This document shows, piece by piece, positions 1-10,875 of a DNA stretch of 64,000 nt (the stretch's first letter is position 1; each line of letters opens with the position of its first letter). This DNA comes from Chrysemys picta bellii (lineage: Eukaryota > Chordata > Testudines > Emydidae). The stretch is from assembly GCF_011386835.1 (NCBI RefSeq), contig NC_088796.1, forward strand, positions 65,547,468 through 65,611,467, in the 5' to 3' direction. The notes under the pieces were generated by a model. That model was not told the origin of the DNA. It did not search any database and saw only the letters and a list, made by a program, of their open reading frames with translations. Made by a program: the position numbers and the translations under genes.

Positions 1-569
1 CTCCATATGTTTTGGTCATTTTAGATTTCCCCCCATGCTTAATACTGGAGTTGTGAGGCCGAATACCCCAATAAGAAACTATATGATCCCTGCACATTCT
101 TCTACTCAGCTTTCCTGTATTTATGTTTTGTTGTGTAGGCTTGGCATATAATAAAATCCACTACATAAAAATGTTATACTGTTGTCACATTAATTCATGT
201 TTATCAAATGCACTAATATATAAAGATTTATTAGATAATATAAAGTATACAGCTGCAATTATTTAAATTTGTTATGCTCTAAATGGCTGAAATATTTCGG
301 TACTAATTTAATTAATCATTGACAAACACTTTGTAGAGCTTAAGAATTGCTAATTATTGTTTTTTTAACAAAAAGCCTTAGAGTGAGGGACAAACATCAA
401 ACTGTTTATGAAGTTTGTTCAGTTACGCTTCCAGAAATTCAGATGGTTATGGGAAGTTTGTCCCTTCTTAGTCACCCTTCCTGTATCATGAAAATAGTCT
501 TACTTGTGTGATGTACTGGTCAGTGAGCATCAGAGGTGCACTTCAACTTTTTTGTGCTGGATGCCCCTG
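1..569. other. AT-rich unique sequence, nothing recognised
   Basis: There is no repeat family, RNA gene or plausible coding frame here. Short A and T runs are the only low-complexity sequence. Confidence 0.5.
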
Positions 570-1010
570 TTTCAGGTGTATAAGGTGTGTACCATCACCA
601 CCTCCAACAGCTGTTTTGGGTGGAGCAAGGTAGGTACTGAATTCATTTCCTCAAGGAACGACTTAGGCTCTTAAGCTGCCAAAGACTGAGAGAGAGGTTT
701 GTGTTGTGGATTGCTAAGCAGAGATAAGCATCTCCCTGCATCTATGTCTGTGAGAGGGAGGGACTTAGGTAGGACACAACCCTTTGGTCAGCATCTTTTA
801 TTGGCGAATTTAGGTAGTTCCCTGCCTAATGTGCTGGATTTTGTGGATTGCATTGTTAGGCACCTATTTCTGCCTATGTATTGAGTAGGGAGGCTGGGTG
901 TCTAACTCAGATGTTGTGGGTAGCAGTGTTATTCCTGTGATTATCTAGGTTCCTAAAAATTAGGCTCTGTGATGCTCAACACTCAGCCTATGTCCCTCTG
1001 TGGATCTGGG
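570..1010. repeat. Dispersed repeat of the 'ggtgcctaa' family, copy 1
   Basis: The block shares ordered landmarks with 62050-62510: 'cacc..cctcc..cagctg.ttt' followed by 'tggag..aagg' or 'gtgag..agg', then 'catttcctcaag' against 'cattccctcaag', then scattered 'taggcacct' and 'gtctaactca' motifs. Parts also match 47813-48170 and 49600-49760. It is diverged and has no visible ends. The class is unknown to me; similar sequence is common in turtle genomes (recalled, not searched). Confidence 0.55.
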
Positions 1011-3939
1011 CCAAAGTCATGTTTAATGTTGTGTTAGTGAACACATTTTCTAACACAATGCATTTTCCCAGTGTGGACATTCTCTGTTTGTGCTCCCCAC
1101 TATGGGAGGTTAGTAGACCTAGCTGGTGCAGTATATAAAAGGGCATGACCGCTCATCTCCCTGTCTCCTTTTAAGTATTAGCTCTGCTTGACCCCTGAGC
1201 ACAAGGACTGTAATTGTGCATTGTGCTTTTTCAGGAGCTTAAGGTAAGGAGTAGGCTCTTTTCAACCTTTTTGACCTTTGCATAATCAGTGACTACATGA
1301 GATGACTGCTTGTCCAGTTTGAAACTAAGAGACGCAAAATCAAGGAAAATTTTAAAAAAAAAAGTAGACACTCAGATATTTCAAAAGGGCTTTATTTTTA
1401 TTTTTTAACCTAAGTTCAGGCCATTTCTTATTTTATCCAATTTTGTTCACCTAGCTGAAGTGTCTATCTGCCTGACTTTTGCAGCAATCTCAGTCTTCAT
1501 GTGGAGTTTTGGGACTTCCCCCCCCCCCCCCATGTCACTTTCCTGATATCAATAGTGAGATATCTGCTGCAGATTCTAATTAACAATCTGCAGCTGCCTT
1601 GAGTTTCTTTAATTATATTTCTAATATACTGTATAGGCAGTTCTAAAGTATAGACACTAATAGGTCTATATTTGTTCTTTGATAAAAATGTGACCTGTCC
1701 AATCCCAATGTGAAAGGTTTGTTAGTAGACTGATAATGTAAAATATGGGGTGTTTTTTGTGTTAGCTAACATGTCAAACTGAGTAAGGCAAATAGCTTTC
1801 ACTCACATCTTCCTCAATTATGGTAATTCTGTAAGGAAAGAGTGGCCATGATCTACTCCTGGACATGCAGGACTCCATGGAAGAGGTCAAAGGGAATTTG
1901 CCCTATCAGACTCTGCAAGTCTGCTACTGGTAAGTTATATTTTATCAGAGTTGCATTACTGTTCCAGTAAATATTGCCAGACCCTTCATTAAACTCTTCA
2001 AAAAATAATAAATGTAAACATATTAAAGAGTTGCCAACTCTTGCAGCAAGCATTTAAGAAAAAAACATGTAAACCAGTTCTGAGTATTTCAATTATCTTC
2101 TGTATTTTTCCTCTCTTATCATTTGTATTAAAAAAAGAATTTTTGTTTCTTAAGGTTTCATCAACTCCTGCTGTTTATTCCCAATCTGAAGTTATCATAA
2201 TCCTCTGTTTGCTGTAACATGGAGATCATTTCCATAGCAACTAAATGTGATGTCACAAATTAAAGGCTGGTGGGGAATAGGCAGATGAAACTGAAATCCT
2301 CTTTTTAGGCACCTGTACTTACTAATAAAGATCAGGAAAGAGAAATGCAGAAAGAGAAAAGATTTAGAGTGTGCCATCACTACATGCTGTTTTAGTTATT
2401 TATCATTACTCCCTGTTTTCAGTGTATACCATAGTCACCAACTATTTACACACTATAAGGTTACATACTGTAACTCCAGATGTTAAAAACGGAGTGATGA
2501 CTGGGATGTATGTAGATTGATGTTTTGCAATGGGAAACATAGAGCAGTAATTGACAAATAATGTACATCTTTTGCATCCTCCATTGTGTGGTATAGTAGC
2601 CACTAACGACATTGTTACCTTAGTGACTGCACTTCAAATGGGAATTATGATTTATCCCTCTGAGAGTGAAACTGCCAATATGTCATGTGAATTTTTCTAT
2701 TGGTTTCAGAAAATATGGATTGCAAGAAAAAGAGCAGATACATTTTCCCTCCAAATGGTAAACGATGGATTTGAATAAGGTGATTTGACCTTTATTAACC
2801 ATTTTTATTGTAATACTCATTTTCCTTCCATTTGAACATTTCAATATTATTGGCTAAAAGGAAATGAAAGAGGTGAAGGATAATATTATATTTCATGTAA
2901 GAATGAAAGAGAATGCTGAAGTCTGTGAGTGATGGTTGATGTCTGCTTTTTTTTATGGCTACACTATAGCAAGAACAAAAAGACAATGAAGAAGACTTAC
3001 ATAAATTGCTAAAGTTTTGGTTGTGTGGGAGTTTATTACTATTAGGATTCAATTTCTGATCATTTTCATGAACTTTTCTTCATTTGTGGTACGTTATTTG
3101 TGTTTGATTTCTACGGGTTTGATTTCTGTTTGTGGCTTGGCAGGCATGCTAGCTACGTCAACAACCACACTAGCACACCAAAAATCTGGGTATGGGCCTC
3201 AGTTATGCTGAACAATCAGAAATGTTCTAGATTGTGGCCTGATTTTTCGAAAGATAAATCATATAAGGCTAAATGAAAAAATGCCTTGTTTAAGTGCATA
3301 CATGTACAATTAACATGATTATGTGAACAAATGTCTGTCTGTCTGCGTATGCAATATCAATGCATGCAATTAGGATAATTGATAGAGGTGGTCAGAAAAT
3401 GCAAAATTTTGCAAATCATTTTTAATGAACATTTTGTTTAGGTTTGTTTAAATTTTACTGACTTCATTAAGGGCACATGAACAATGTTTTTCCTCTATGA
3501 ACCTGGGAAGCTGAATTCTTGAAAATCAGGCTCAAAGTTAAAATCTTCATGTAGGAAATATGCACTGTTCTCTACTTTATTCTTCAGCAAGACAGCATGG
3601 GTACCAGCAAGTGAGCCTCAGTTCTGATCTGGAATGTCCACCTCTGGGGTAAAAGGGTAGTCCATTTTCCATGTCTTGCAAAATTATGGCTTTTCTGACA
3701 CAGCTGAAAAGAATGCACATTGTAGAACTGTGATATCTATGATCTTGTGAGCTTGTCTCTGTCCTTTAGAAACTAACCAAAAGTAATTCTTCTCACAAAG
3801 TCTACTGAACATCTATAATATGTAAATTATTATTTTAATTATTATTAATATAGGCAGGGCTCATTTGGAGTCAGTATGCAGTGGTACAGAACATTGGTGG
3901 CTCTGTTAAATTGCTTTCTTGTTATCCATAATATGAGTC
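1011..3939. other. Mostly unique AT-rich DNA
   Basis: No repeat family is recognised with confidence. Two things stand out: a good TATA-like string at 1132-1143 ('tatataaaaggg') with no coding frame after it, and a run of 14 C at 1518-1531. Short open frames at 2551-2778 and 3017-3211 have ordinary intergenic composition and resemble no protein I recognise. Confidence 0.4.
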
Positions 3940-4203
3940 TAAGGGCTAGTCTACACTGGCAATACTAAAGCGCTGCAGCAGTGCTTTAATGTGCCTGTGT
4001 AGTCGCGGCGCAGCGCTGGGAGAGAGCTCTACCGGCGCTCTAAAAAAAACCATCTCAACAAGGGGCGCAGCTCCCAGCACTGGGGCACTGTTTACACTGG
4101 CGCTTTACAGTGCTGCAACTTGCTGCGCTCAGGCGGGTGTATTTTCACACCCCTGAGTGAGAAAGTTGCAGCGCTGTTAATTGCCAGTGTAGACAAGTCC
4201 TTA
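3940..4203. mobile_element. Non-autonomous hAT-like MITE (TCTACAC-type TIR)
   Basis: The ends form imperfect terminal inverted repeats of about 24 bp: left 'taagggctagtctacactgg', and right, when reverse-complemented, 'taaggacttgtctacactgg'. The interior is GC-richer than the flanks (cgcggcgcagcgc) and has no coding frame. I could not find a clean 8 bp target duplication. The hAT assignment comes from recalled turtle elements with this TIR. Confidence 0.65.
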
Positions 4204-4414
4204 CTATCATGATCGTATTTGTGAGGAAAAGCTCAGAAGTGCGAATAGTGTAACAGATGCACAGATGTCTGCTTCTGCCTGTAGAAAGCTTGGAACTATA
4301 GCTTCAGAGGTGTGAACTGCCCTATTCATCTCAAAGAAGGTGTAACAAGTAGGGCTTCTCCCCAGCTTGCGAAAGATCTGCTAACAACACTCTCTGTTTG
4401 GCAATTTTACATAA

Positions 4415-4676
4415 CACTACATCTACCATAGGAAATTAGGGTGGTATAACTATGTCGCTCAGGAGTGTGAAAAATCCACCCCTCTTAGTAATGCAGTTAA
4501 ACTGACATAACCCCAAGTGTAGACAGTGCTAGGTTAACAGGAGAATTCTCCCATCTACATAGTTACCACCTCTTATGTACGCCGATGGGAGAAGCCTTCC
4601 TGTTGGTGTAGCTAGCGTCTTCACTGAAGCACAACAGTAGCGCATCTGCAGCGTTTTAAGTGTAGACCTGTCGTTA
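4415..4676. mobile_element. hAT-like MITE, same subfamily as 35195-35492
   Basis: The interior 'tatgtcgctcaggagtgtgaaaaa' region at about 4450-4475 matches 35235-35258 nearly base for base, and the 'cgatgggagaagc' and 'agctagcgtct' blocks correspond too. The right end is 'aagtgtagacctgtcgtta'; the left end is decayed to 'acactacatctacc'. No coding capacity is seen. Confidence 0.65.
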
Positions 4677-5257
4677 TTGTCCAAACTTAAACAAAACAGC
4701 TCCTCAGCAAACCCTGGGTGAATCTCTCAGGTTCTCACTGCCTCATCTCCCAGAGGAGTCTAGGTCAGCTGATGCAGCAGAGGTGCACTGGGCATGCTCT
4801 ATCTTGAAGGGCCAGCCTCACACCATGACAGGTGTTCATGAAGATACACAGTTATGATCATGTAAATGTCAACATTGTTAACTATTGCATTCCTCATGTA
4901 AGAAAGGTGAGGAAACATCAGAGATCTAGACAATTCTCTGGGACCATAGTCTCACTTTGGTATCACAAGCGGGGGCCAATTAAGAGATATTGAAGAAGAT
5001 CTCAAGCTCAAGGAGTTTTGCAGAAGCCATGGGTATCTTCAGGCCCTAGTGAGAGGTTGCCAAACTCGGTGAGCCCAGCAGAGCTCAGAGGGCTGCATGA
5101 CCATATTTTGAACATCCTCACAAACTTTTGCTAGTATCATCCTGGAGGAGTACCACCACCACTTTCCCCAGGCTCTCCAATTTGACCTCTAACTGTAGAC
5201 ATCATGTATTATGCTTGCTGATGCACATGTAAAAAAAATGTATACTTGTCAGATTGT
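4677..5257. other. Unique sequence, nothing recognised
   Basis: No repeat or coding signal is seen. Composition is slightly more GC-rich than the flanks. Confidence 0.4.
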
Positions 5258-5335
5258 CAGGTGATGTAATTTGGTGTAGCTGCAATGGAGTCAACAGAGT
5301 TATATTGGTTTATGCCAACTGAGGATCCTGTCCAT
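5258..5335. repeat. Palindromic MITE fragment ('cattgaagtcaatgg' class)
   Basis: The layout 'gatgtaatttggtgtagctgc..aatggagtcaa..agttatattggtttatgcc' followed by 'aactgaggatcctg' is a degenerate fold-back in which both arms read like 'ggtgtaaat.ggcatagctcc'. The same layout recurs at 20696-20790, 25985-26093 and 27740-27895. Confidence 0.45.
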
Positions 5336-5984
5336 CATCACCAATCTCTTGAATCATTCAGTCCAGGTCCATAATGAATGTTATGTAAATCCAAATGTCA
5401 TGTTCCAGATTCAAATTTCATGATCAGGACCCTTAATGTGGGCCAGGTTGTTTGAATCACCCACTGTAGCCTGGAACATGATGTATTATAAATATTGGGA
5501 GATTTAAAATGTTTAAAACTACCCTTAATGCTGCATTTTCAAACTTTGTCTTTACTGTCCATTTATCATTCAGTAACATCTTTGCAGAACTGTTTGTTTT
5601 CTGTTTAATTTTCCTACCAATTACTGTATATTTATGACAGCATGAGTTACTTCTATTCTGAAACCACTTATAAGTACCATCATTTTGAAAAATACAGTAA
5701 GGGAAAGAAGGTGATTCATATGCTCTTTGTATTTGTTAGCTCTTATTTTTCCCCCTTTAAAATTTAAAAGAGAGAAAAAATTATATTTTAAAATAGATGA
5801 GTCACACAAGGCCAAATCAACCTGTGGTGTAACTACAATGGCTTCAAGGATGTTTTAGACAGGGCACATTTTTATTCACTGGTGTTTGCCATTAGTTGCC
5901 AAGGAAAAAAACTTTGATCCTGTGTTTTGCTTTTAAAAACCATACAACCTATTTCAACCTGGCTTCGCACAACTGCTTTCTTAA
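5336..5984. other. AT-rich unique sequence
   Basis: No convincing feature is seen. A short 'ggccaaatcaacctgtggtgtaac' stretch near 5810 may be a further scrap of the palindromic MITE class. Confidence 0.35.
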
Positions 5985-6120
5985 CTTAGGACCGAATCCA
6001 CTACATGGACGGTCCCATTCAACACATACTTAGCTTTAAGCATCTGAAATTGAAATGCTCACATGGTTAAAATTAACCATATGCTTAAGTGCTTTCTTGC
6101 ATCAGGGCTGTAATGGCATC
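5985..6120. repeat. Palindromic MITE of the 'gcttaagt' class
   Basis: The arms 'cttagctttaagcatctgaa' and, after a short centre, 'ttaaccatatgcttaagtgc' are complementary in large part. The end, 'gcatcagggctgtaatg', parallels 54420-54440 ('gctgaattaaagcccc') and 46803-46830 ('ctaattcagtaagatact'). The copies share arm motifs but not flanks, so this is a dispersed fold-back element. Confidence 0.45.
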
Positions 6121-6142
6121 ATACATGACTCATAGACTCATA

Positions 6143-6423
6143 GGGTACATCTACACTTCAATAAGGCACCCATGGCAGGTCTGTGCCAGCTGAGTTGGGT
6201 TCACAGGACTTGGACTAAGGGGCTGTTAAATTGTGGTGTAGATGGCTCAGGCTCCAGCCTGAGCTCTGGGACCATGCCACCTTGCAAGGTCCTAAAGCGC
6301 GGGCTCCTACCCATGCCTGAACATCTATACTGCAATTAAACAGCCCTGTAACCTAAGCCCCACAACCCCAAGTCAGCTGGCAAGGTCACACCATGGGTTT
6401 TTAATTGCAGTGTAGACTTTAAG
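6143..6423. mobile_element. hAT-like MITE inserted at the CR1 3' terminus
   Basis: The left end 'gggtacatctacacttcaat' and the right end 'attgcagtgtagacttt' are inverted repeats (reverse complement of the right: 'aaagtctacactgcaat'). The element sits inside the terminal 'actcatagac' sequence of the antisense CR1: 'gactcatagactcatag' lies on its left and 'aaggctagaagggacc' on its right. The MITE is therefore younger than the CR1. Confidence 0.65.
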
Positions 6424-7170
6424 GCTAGAAGGGACCATAATGATCATCTAGTCTGACCTCCTGTATATCGCAGGCCACAGAACCTTACCCAGCCACTAAT
6501 GTAATAGGCCCATAACCTCTGCCCTGGAGAAAAATTCCTTCCTGATCCCAAATATGCCAATCTATTAGACCCTGAACATTTAGGTGACACCCATCATCCA
6601 GAAACCTGGGGAAGAATTTTCAGCAATATATCAGAGACCTCCCCATCTAGTGTCCCAATTACTGCTGTTGGAGATATTAGCTAGTAGCAGACATGGATGG
6701 GCACATGCCATTGTAGACAACCTCATCATACCATTCCTTCCATACCCTTATCAAACTCAGTCTTGAAACAAGTTAGGTTTTTTGCCCCCGTCATTCTCCT
6801 CGAAAGGCTGTTCCAGATCTTCACTCCTCTGATGATTGAAAATCTTCATCTAATTTCAGCCCTAAACTTGTTGATGGCCAGTTGTTCTTGTGCCAACATT
6901 GGCCCCTTAATTTAAATAAGTCCTCTCTCTCCCTGGTATTTATCCCTCATGTATTTAGAAAGAGCAATAGCGCCCCTCAGTCTTTATTTTGTTAGGCTAA
7001 ACAAGCCAACTTCCTTAAGTCTCTTCTTGTAAGGTAGGTTCTCCATTCCTCTGATGATTCTAATAGCTCTTCTCTGCATCTGCTCCAGTTTGAATTCATC
7101 TTTCTTAAATGTGAGAGACCAGAATCGCACACAGTATTCCATGGGGTCTCAATAGTGCCTTGTATAATAG
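6424..7170 (-). mobile_element. CR1 LINE, 3' untranslated region and C-terminal end (antisense)
   Basis: Read on the minus strand this is the end of a CR1 element. The C-terminal block after the reverse transcriptase contains the reverse complements of 'ctggagcagatgcagag', 'cttaaggaagttggcttgtt' and 'gattaaatctaag'-like text. The tail ends in 'ggtcccttctagcctt'. It is continuous with 8141-9711 once the GC-rich insert between them is removed. Frames are broken by substitutions and small indels. Confidence 0.85.
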
Positions 7171-7173
7171 TGC

Positions 7174-8124
7174 AGTGAGGCGGCCTGGCTCCCAGCCACC
7201 CCAGAGAGGGACGAGTCCCTCTGGATGCCAAAGTGGGTGGAGCCACTGGAGCCTGTGCCCGCCCCCCAAAGGTCAAAGCGCAAGACCGGAAGTATAAAAG
7301 CCGCATCCCAGGGCTCAGAAGCTGCCTGGCTGCCAGAGAAGCCAGATGCTGGGGGCCTTGCTTCCACTGGGGAGACTCCTGCAGCCTGTGACCGACCCGA
7401 GGACTGGCCATATTAGTCAAGGCCGGATGACGACCAGACCCCAGAGAAGCTGTTAAGCCTACCGGTGAGAAGCAACCCAGAGAAGCTGCCAAGCCTACCG
7501 CTCGCCAAGTACCCTGAGGAGCCCACGGTGCTTGATTCAGTGGAGGACACCGGCCAGATGCAGGTAGTGCTAGAGGGGGAAGTAGGAAGTAGCCCGGGGC
7601 AGCCGACCCTAGTCTGGCGGCGGCACAGCCAGAGCTGATGTCAGTGTGTTGCGGCCAGGATCCCCACTGACACAGCAGCAGGCTGCCTGCTGCTGTTAGG
7701 GCCCCGGGCTGGGATGCAGTGGAGTGGGCGGGCCTGCGTCCCCCCCCGGCACCCCATGTACGGGTGGCAGTCTCCCCCTCGCCCCAGATGCTCAGAACCA
7801 GGAGTCTAGGTTTTTGTTCCTGAACTATTTGCTCAGCCCCTACCTGAGGGTCTGAGCTCCAGACTGTGTGTTGCCCGCCCTGACCCAGGGTCTGGGATGG
7901 ATATTGAACTATTTGCTCAGCCCCTGCCTGGGGCCTGAACTCTAAACTGTTCGCTTACTGCCCCGCCCTGACCCAGGGCCCGGGCTTGGTCTGGAACTAT
8001 TTGCTCAGCCCCTGCCTGAGGGCCTGAGCCCTTGACTGTTTCCTGCCTCACCCAGCTAATTTCCTGACTCAGCAAACCACAGTAGTGAGGCAGCCTGGCT
8101 CCCAGCCACCGCAGAGAGGGGCGA
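7174..8124. mobile_element. GC-rich retroelement-like insert with 41 bp terminal direct repeats
   Basis: This is the most GC- and CpG-rich stretch of the window, embedded in AT-rich CR1. It begins and ends with a 41 bp direct repeat (7174-7214 and 8084-8124) that I count as 38 of 41 identical. A TATA box (gtataaaag, 7292-7300) lies about 120 bp in, and the right third is a three-copy tandem repeat (7821 to about 8075). There is no long frame of its own; a 166-codon minus-strand frame at 6992-7492 simply crosses the CR1 junction. It may be a truncated LTR retrotransposon with a VNTR leader or a composite non-autonomous retroposon. Its family is not recognised. Confidence 0.55.
7821..8075. repeat. 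Three-unit tandem repeat, about 84-87 bp period
   Basis: Units start at about 7821, 7905 and 7992. Each opens with 't(g)gaactatttgctcagccc' and runs through 'ctg.ggg.ctgag.tc...actgt' to 'ccctgacccagggtctggg'. The third copy loses the last part and runs into 'cacccagctaatttcctgac'. This is a minisatellite-like array inside the GC-rich insert. Confidence 0.75.
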
Positions 8125-8140
8125 CCCCAACAAAACCCTT

Positions 8141-9711
8141 CTACAAATAGTAATAGCAATTATCTATCTCTATTGGAAATATTTCACCTGATGCATCCTT
8201 TTCCACAGCTATATCACAGTGGTGGTTCAAAGTCACCCTATGATTGACCAATACACCCAGGTCTTTCTCTTCCTCGGTCACTTTCAACTGATAAATCCCC
8301 AGCATATAGCAAAAATTCTTGTTAATCCCTAAATGCATGCCCTTGCACTATTAAAATTCATCCCATTACTATTACTCCCATTTTCAAGGTCATCCAGACC
8401 TTCTTGTCTTATATTTCAGTCCTCCTCCATACTGGTTATGCTTCCAAATTTTGTGTTATCCACAAATTTTATTAGTGTACTTCTACTTTTTGTGCCAAGG
8501 TTATTAATGAATATGTTAAATAAGATATGGACCAAGATTGATCCTTGGGCAACTCAACTAGTAACCTTTCAGCATAACCTGTTAGCATCTCCCCATTAAC
8601 CAGTTCCTTACTCACCTTTTAATTCTCATATTAATCCCCATCTTCTCTAATTTAACTAATTTCCCACAGGAAAATGTATCAAATGCTTTACTGACACCCA
8701 GATAGATTAGATTTACTGCATTTTCTTTGTCTAGAAAATGGGCTAGCTTCTCAAAAAGAGATATCAGGTTTTTCTGGCATGATCTACCATGTTGTATTTT
8801 ATTCCAATTACCATTTACTTTAATGTCCTAGCTACTCGCTTTCAAAATTTGTTCTTGCATACAATTGGGGTCAAAATAACAGGCCTGTAGTTTCCTGAAT
8901 CATTTTTCCCTCTTTCTAAATATAGGGACTATATTTGCAATTCCACAGTCATAGAGTATGACCCTTGAGTTTACAAATCCATTAAAAATCTTTGCTATTT
9001 GTCTTGCAATTTCATGTACCAGTTCCTTTAATATTCTTGGATGAAGACTATCTGGGGCCCTGATTTGGCCCCAGTAAGCTGTTTGAGTTTTGCTTGCACC
9101 TCGGGTATGGTAATTTCTATTTCTATATCCATGTTCCCATTAGCCACCTTGCAACTGTCCCCAAGGTCTTCATTAGTTTTAATAAAAACTAAGACAAAGT
9201 TTACCTTTAATCTCCACCCTATCTTCAGTGCTTAGCAGTCCCACATCTTTCCTTGTTTCTTTTTATTTATTTGGCTAAAGAACCTTTTACTATGGTTTTA
9301 ATTTCCTTTGCTAGGTCCAGCTCTGCTTGGCTGTTTGAAGTTCGTACATTTCCCCTACTCTCTCTGACCTCCAAGAAGTAGCTTTCCTTGCTGATCCATC
9401 CCTTCTTCTATTCCTTGTCAGCTTTCTGCTTTCTCTTAAAAACCTGTTTGAGATGCTTGCTCATCCAGTTTGATCTGCAACCCTTCCCTGTGATTTTTTC
9501 CCCCCTTGCTGGGGGTGCAGGGTCCAGATACTTTAAGTCAAAGTTGCAGAAACTATTTCCAAGCTTCCTCCACATTCAGATCCTTGAGTTCTTCAGGCCA
9601 GTCCACTTCTCTAACTAATTCCATTTTATTTTTAAAGTTTGCTCTTTTGAAATCAAGGACCCTATCTGCAGACCTATTTTTGTTTATCCTTCCATTTAAT
9701 TTAAACTGAAT
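8141..9711 (-). pseudogene. CR1 LINE ORF2 remnant, reverse transcriptase region (antisense)
   Basis: Read on the minus strand this is the reverse-transcriptase part of a CR1 pol gene and the linker upstream of it. Recognisable pieces, as reverse complements, are the block around 'gatgacacaaagc.. ttt' near 8440-8470 (catalytic FADD-type region, decayed), the 'ccaaggatcaatcttggtcc' block near 8530 (loop after the VPQG motif), and the 'cagataatcttcatccaaga' block near 9040. There are stops in all frames and many small deletions. CR1 reverse transcriptase primes on nicked target DNA from the element's own RNA; this copy is dead. It continues leftward at 6424-7170 and rightward at 9905-10740. Confidence 0.8.
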
Positions 9712-9904
9712 TGACATAGACTATCAGGGTTGGAAGGGACCTTAGCAGGTTACCTAGCCTAACCACCTACTCAAAGCAGGACTAATCCCCAACTAAATCA
9801 TCCACGTTTTTGCCCCAGCTCCCTAAATGGCCCTGTCAAGGATTGAACTCACAACTCTAGTTGTAGCAGGCCAATGGTCAAACCACTGAGCTATCCCTCC
9901 CCCC
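9712..9904 (-). mobile_element. tRNA-derived SINE with CR1-type 3' tail (antisense)
   Basis: On the minus strand the element opens with a tRNA-like head: 'gggatagctcagtggtttga' (box A) and 'gagttcaatccttgac' (box B). It ends with 'gatttagttggggattagtc...tttgag' and 'ggtcccttccaaccctgata', the typical CR1 3' end. This head-plus-tail design fits a SINE mobilised by CR1 machinery. It is inserted within the antisense CR1. It is not a functional tRNA gene: the acceptor stem does not close and the anticodon arm is degenerate. Confidence 0.8.
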
Positions 9905-10740
9905 TGACTACTCAAACTAAAGGTGGCCTCTACAACCAGTTCTTCAATGAGGTTGTTGCTACTTACCAATACTAAATCTAAAATGGCATCACTTTTTGTT
10001 GGTTTGGAGACTAATTGGTAAAGCAAGTTGTCAGCTATGACATCCAGGAATATCTGGGCCCCACCATTTTTCCTCCAATCTATCTCTGAGAGAGCAAAGT
10101 CTTCCATAATCACACAATTCCCAGTAGTATTTATTTCATTAAAAATATTAAAGAGGACTCTTTCCATATCCATATCAGATCCTGCAGACTCCAAGCACTT
10201 TCCAAGTGGAGCCTCTGTTAACTTTCTTCCCCAAAGTGATTTTTCACCCAAACAGATTCCAGTTTATACATTTCATCACTTCTAATTTACCTCATCATTA
10301 GTATACAATGTTACTCCACCACCTTTACCTTCAATTTTGCATTTGATGAAAAGCACTTATCCTTCAATACCTGTATTCCAGTCATGACTACTATTCCATT
10401 TTTCCATTATCCCTATAATATCCAGTTTCACTTCCTTCATCATTAGTTCTAATTCTTTCATTTTGTTACCCAGACTCCTTGCAACATCTTAGCTATTTCT
10501 GTTTGGCTTCACCTAGATACCTCGCCGAATTAGGTACAGTCATTTTACTGCCAATATCACCTACCTGACTGTTACTGTCATTGATACTGGTACTATCTTT
10601 CCTCTTGTTGTCCATTCTCCTACTCTGTTTCTTTCTCCATTTCTGTATCCACTTTTCCTCCCATTCAGTATTAAAACCAGGCAGGGAGATTACATGAGAA
10701 TCTCCCAACTGTCTCCCACAAATTCATAGTTAAAATATCA
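9905..10740 (-). pseudogene. CR1 LINE ORF2 remnant, endonuclease region (antisense)
   Basis: A minus-strand frame at 9823-10251 holds, after residue 30 or so, an arrangement typical of CR1 apurinic-type endonuclease: a 'G(D/E)FN'-like position appearing here as 'MEDFALSEIDW', then 'FLDVIADNLLYQLV', 'PTK' and 'ILDLVL'. The first Asp of the GDFN motif is therefore altered or shifted. The frame starts in CR1 and its last residues come from the SINE at 9712-9904. Sequence up to about 10740 follows the same element towards its 5' side with no open frame. Confidence 0.7.
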
Positions 10741-10875
10741 GTATAGTTGTAGCTATGTTGGTTCCAAGTTCCTTCCCCAGACCTGAAAAAGAGCTCCATG
10801 TAGTTCAAAAGCTTGTACATTACACCAACAGAAGTCAGTCCAATAAAAGATATTACTCATGTACCTTGCAGCCCA
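10741..10875. mobile_element. Turtle-type pol III SINE, internally inverted
   Basis: The head 'gttgtagctatgttggttcc' is in plus orientation, as in the SINE at 31325. What follows (ccccagacctgaaaaagagctc ... caccaacagaagtcagtccaataaaagatatt) is the reverse complement of the SINE body. The two halves are thus in opposite orientation. No clean target-site duplication was found. Confidence 0.65.

Noticed and set aside
576..629. An exon-like 54 bp segment with a cag acceptor, a gtaggt donor and an open frame
   Set aside because: The same text, in diverged form, occurs in the dispersed repeat at about 62085-62140, so it is part of a repeat and not a gene.
2698..2771. An exon candidate between 'ttggtttcag' and 'gtaaac'
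   Set aside because: The 48 bp are open, but the sequence is A-rich, the donor weak, and the encoded residues show no conserved pattern. Chance is more likely.
6992..7492. The longest minus-strand open frame of the window (166 codons)
   Set aside because: It crosses the junction between CR1 3' sequence and the GC-rich insert. Its length reflects high GC content and it has no recognisable domain.
9841..9904. A possible tRNA gene on the minus strand
   Set aside because: Box A and box B are present, but it is fused to a CR1-type tail and does not close an acceptor stem. It is a SINE head.
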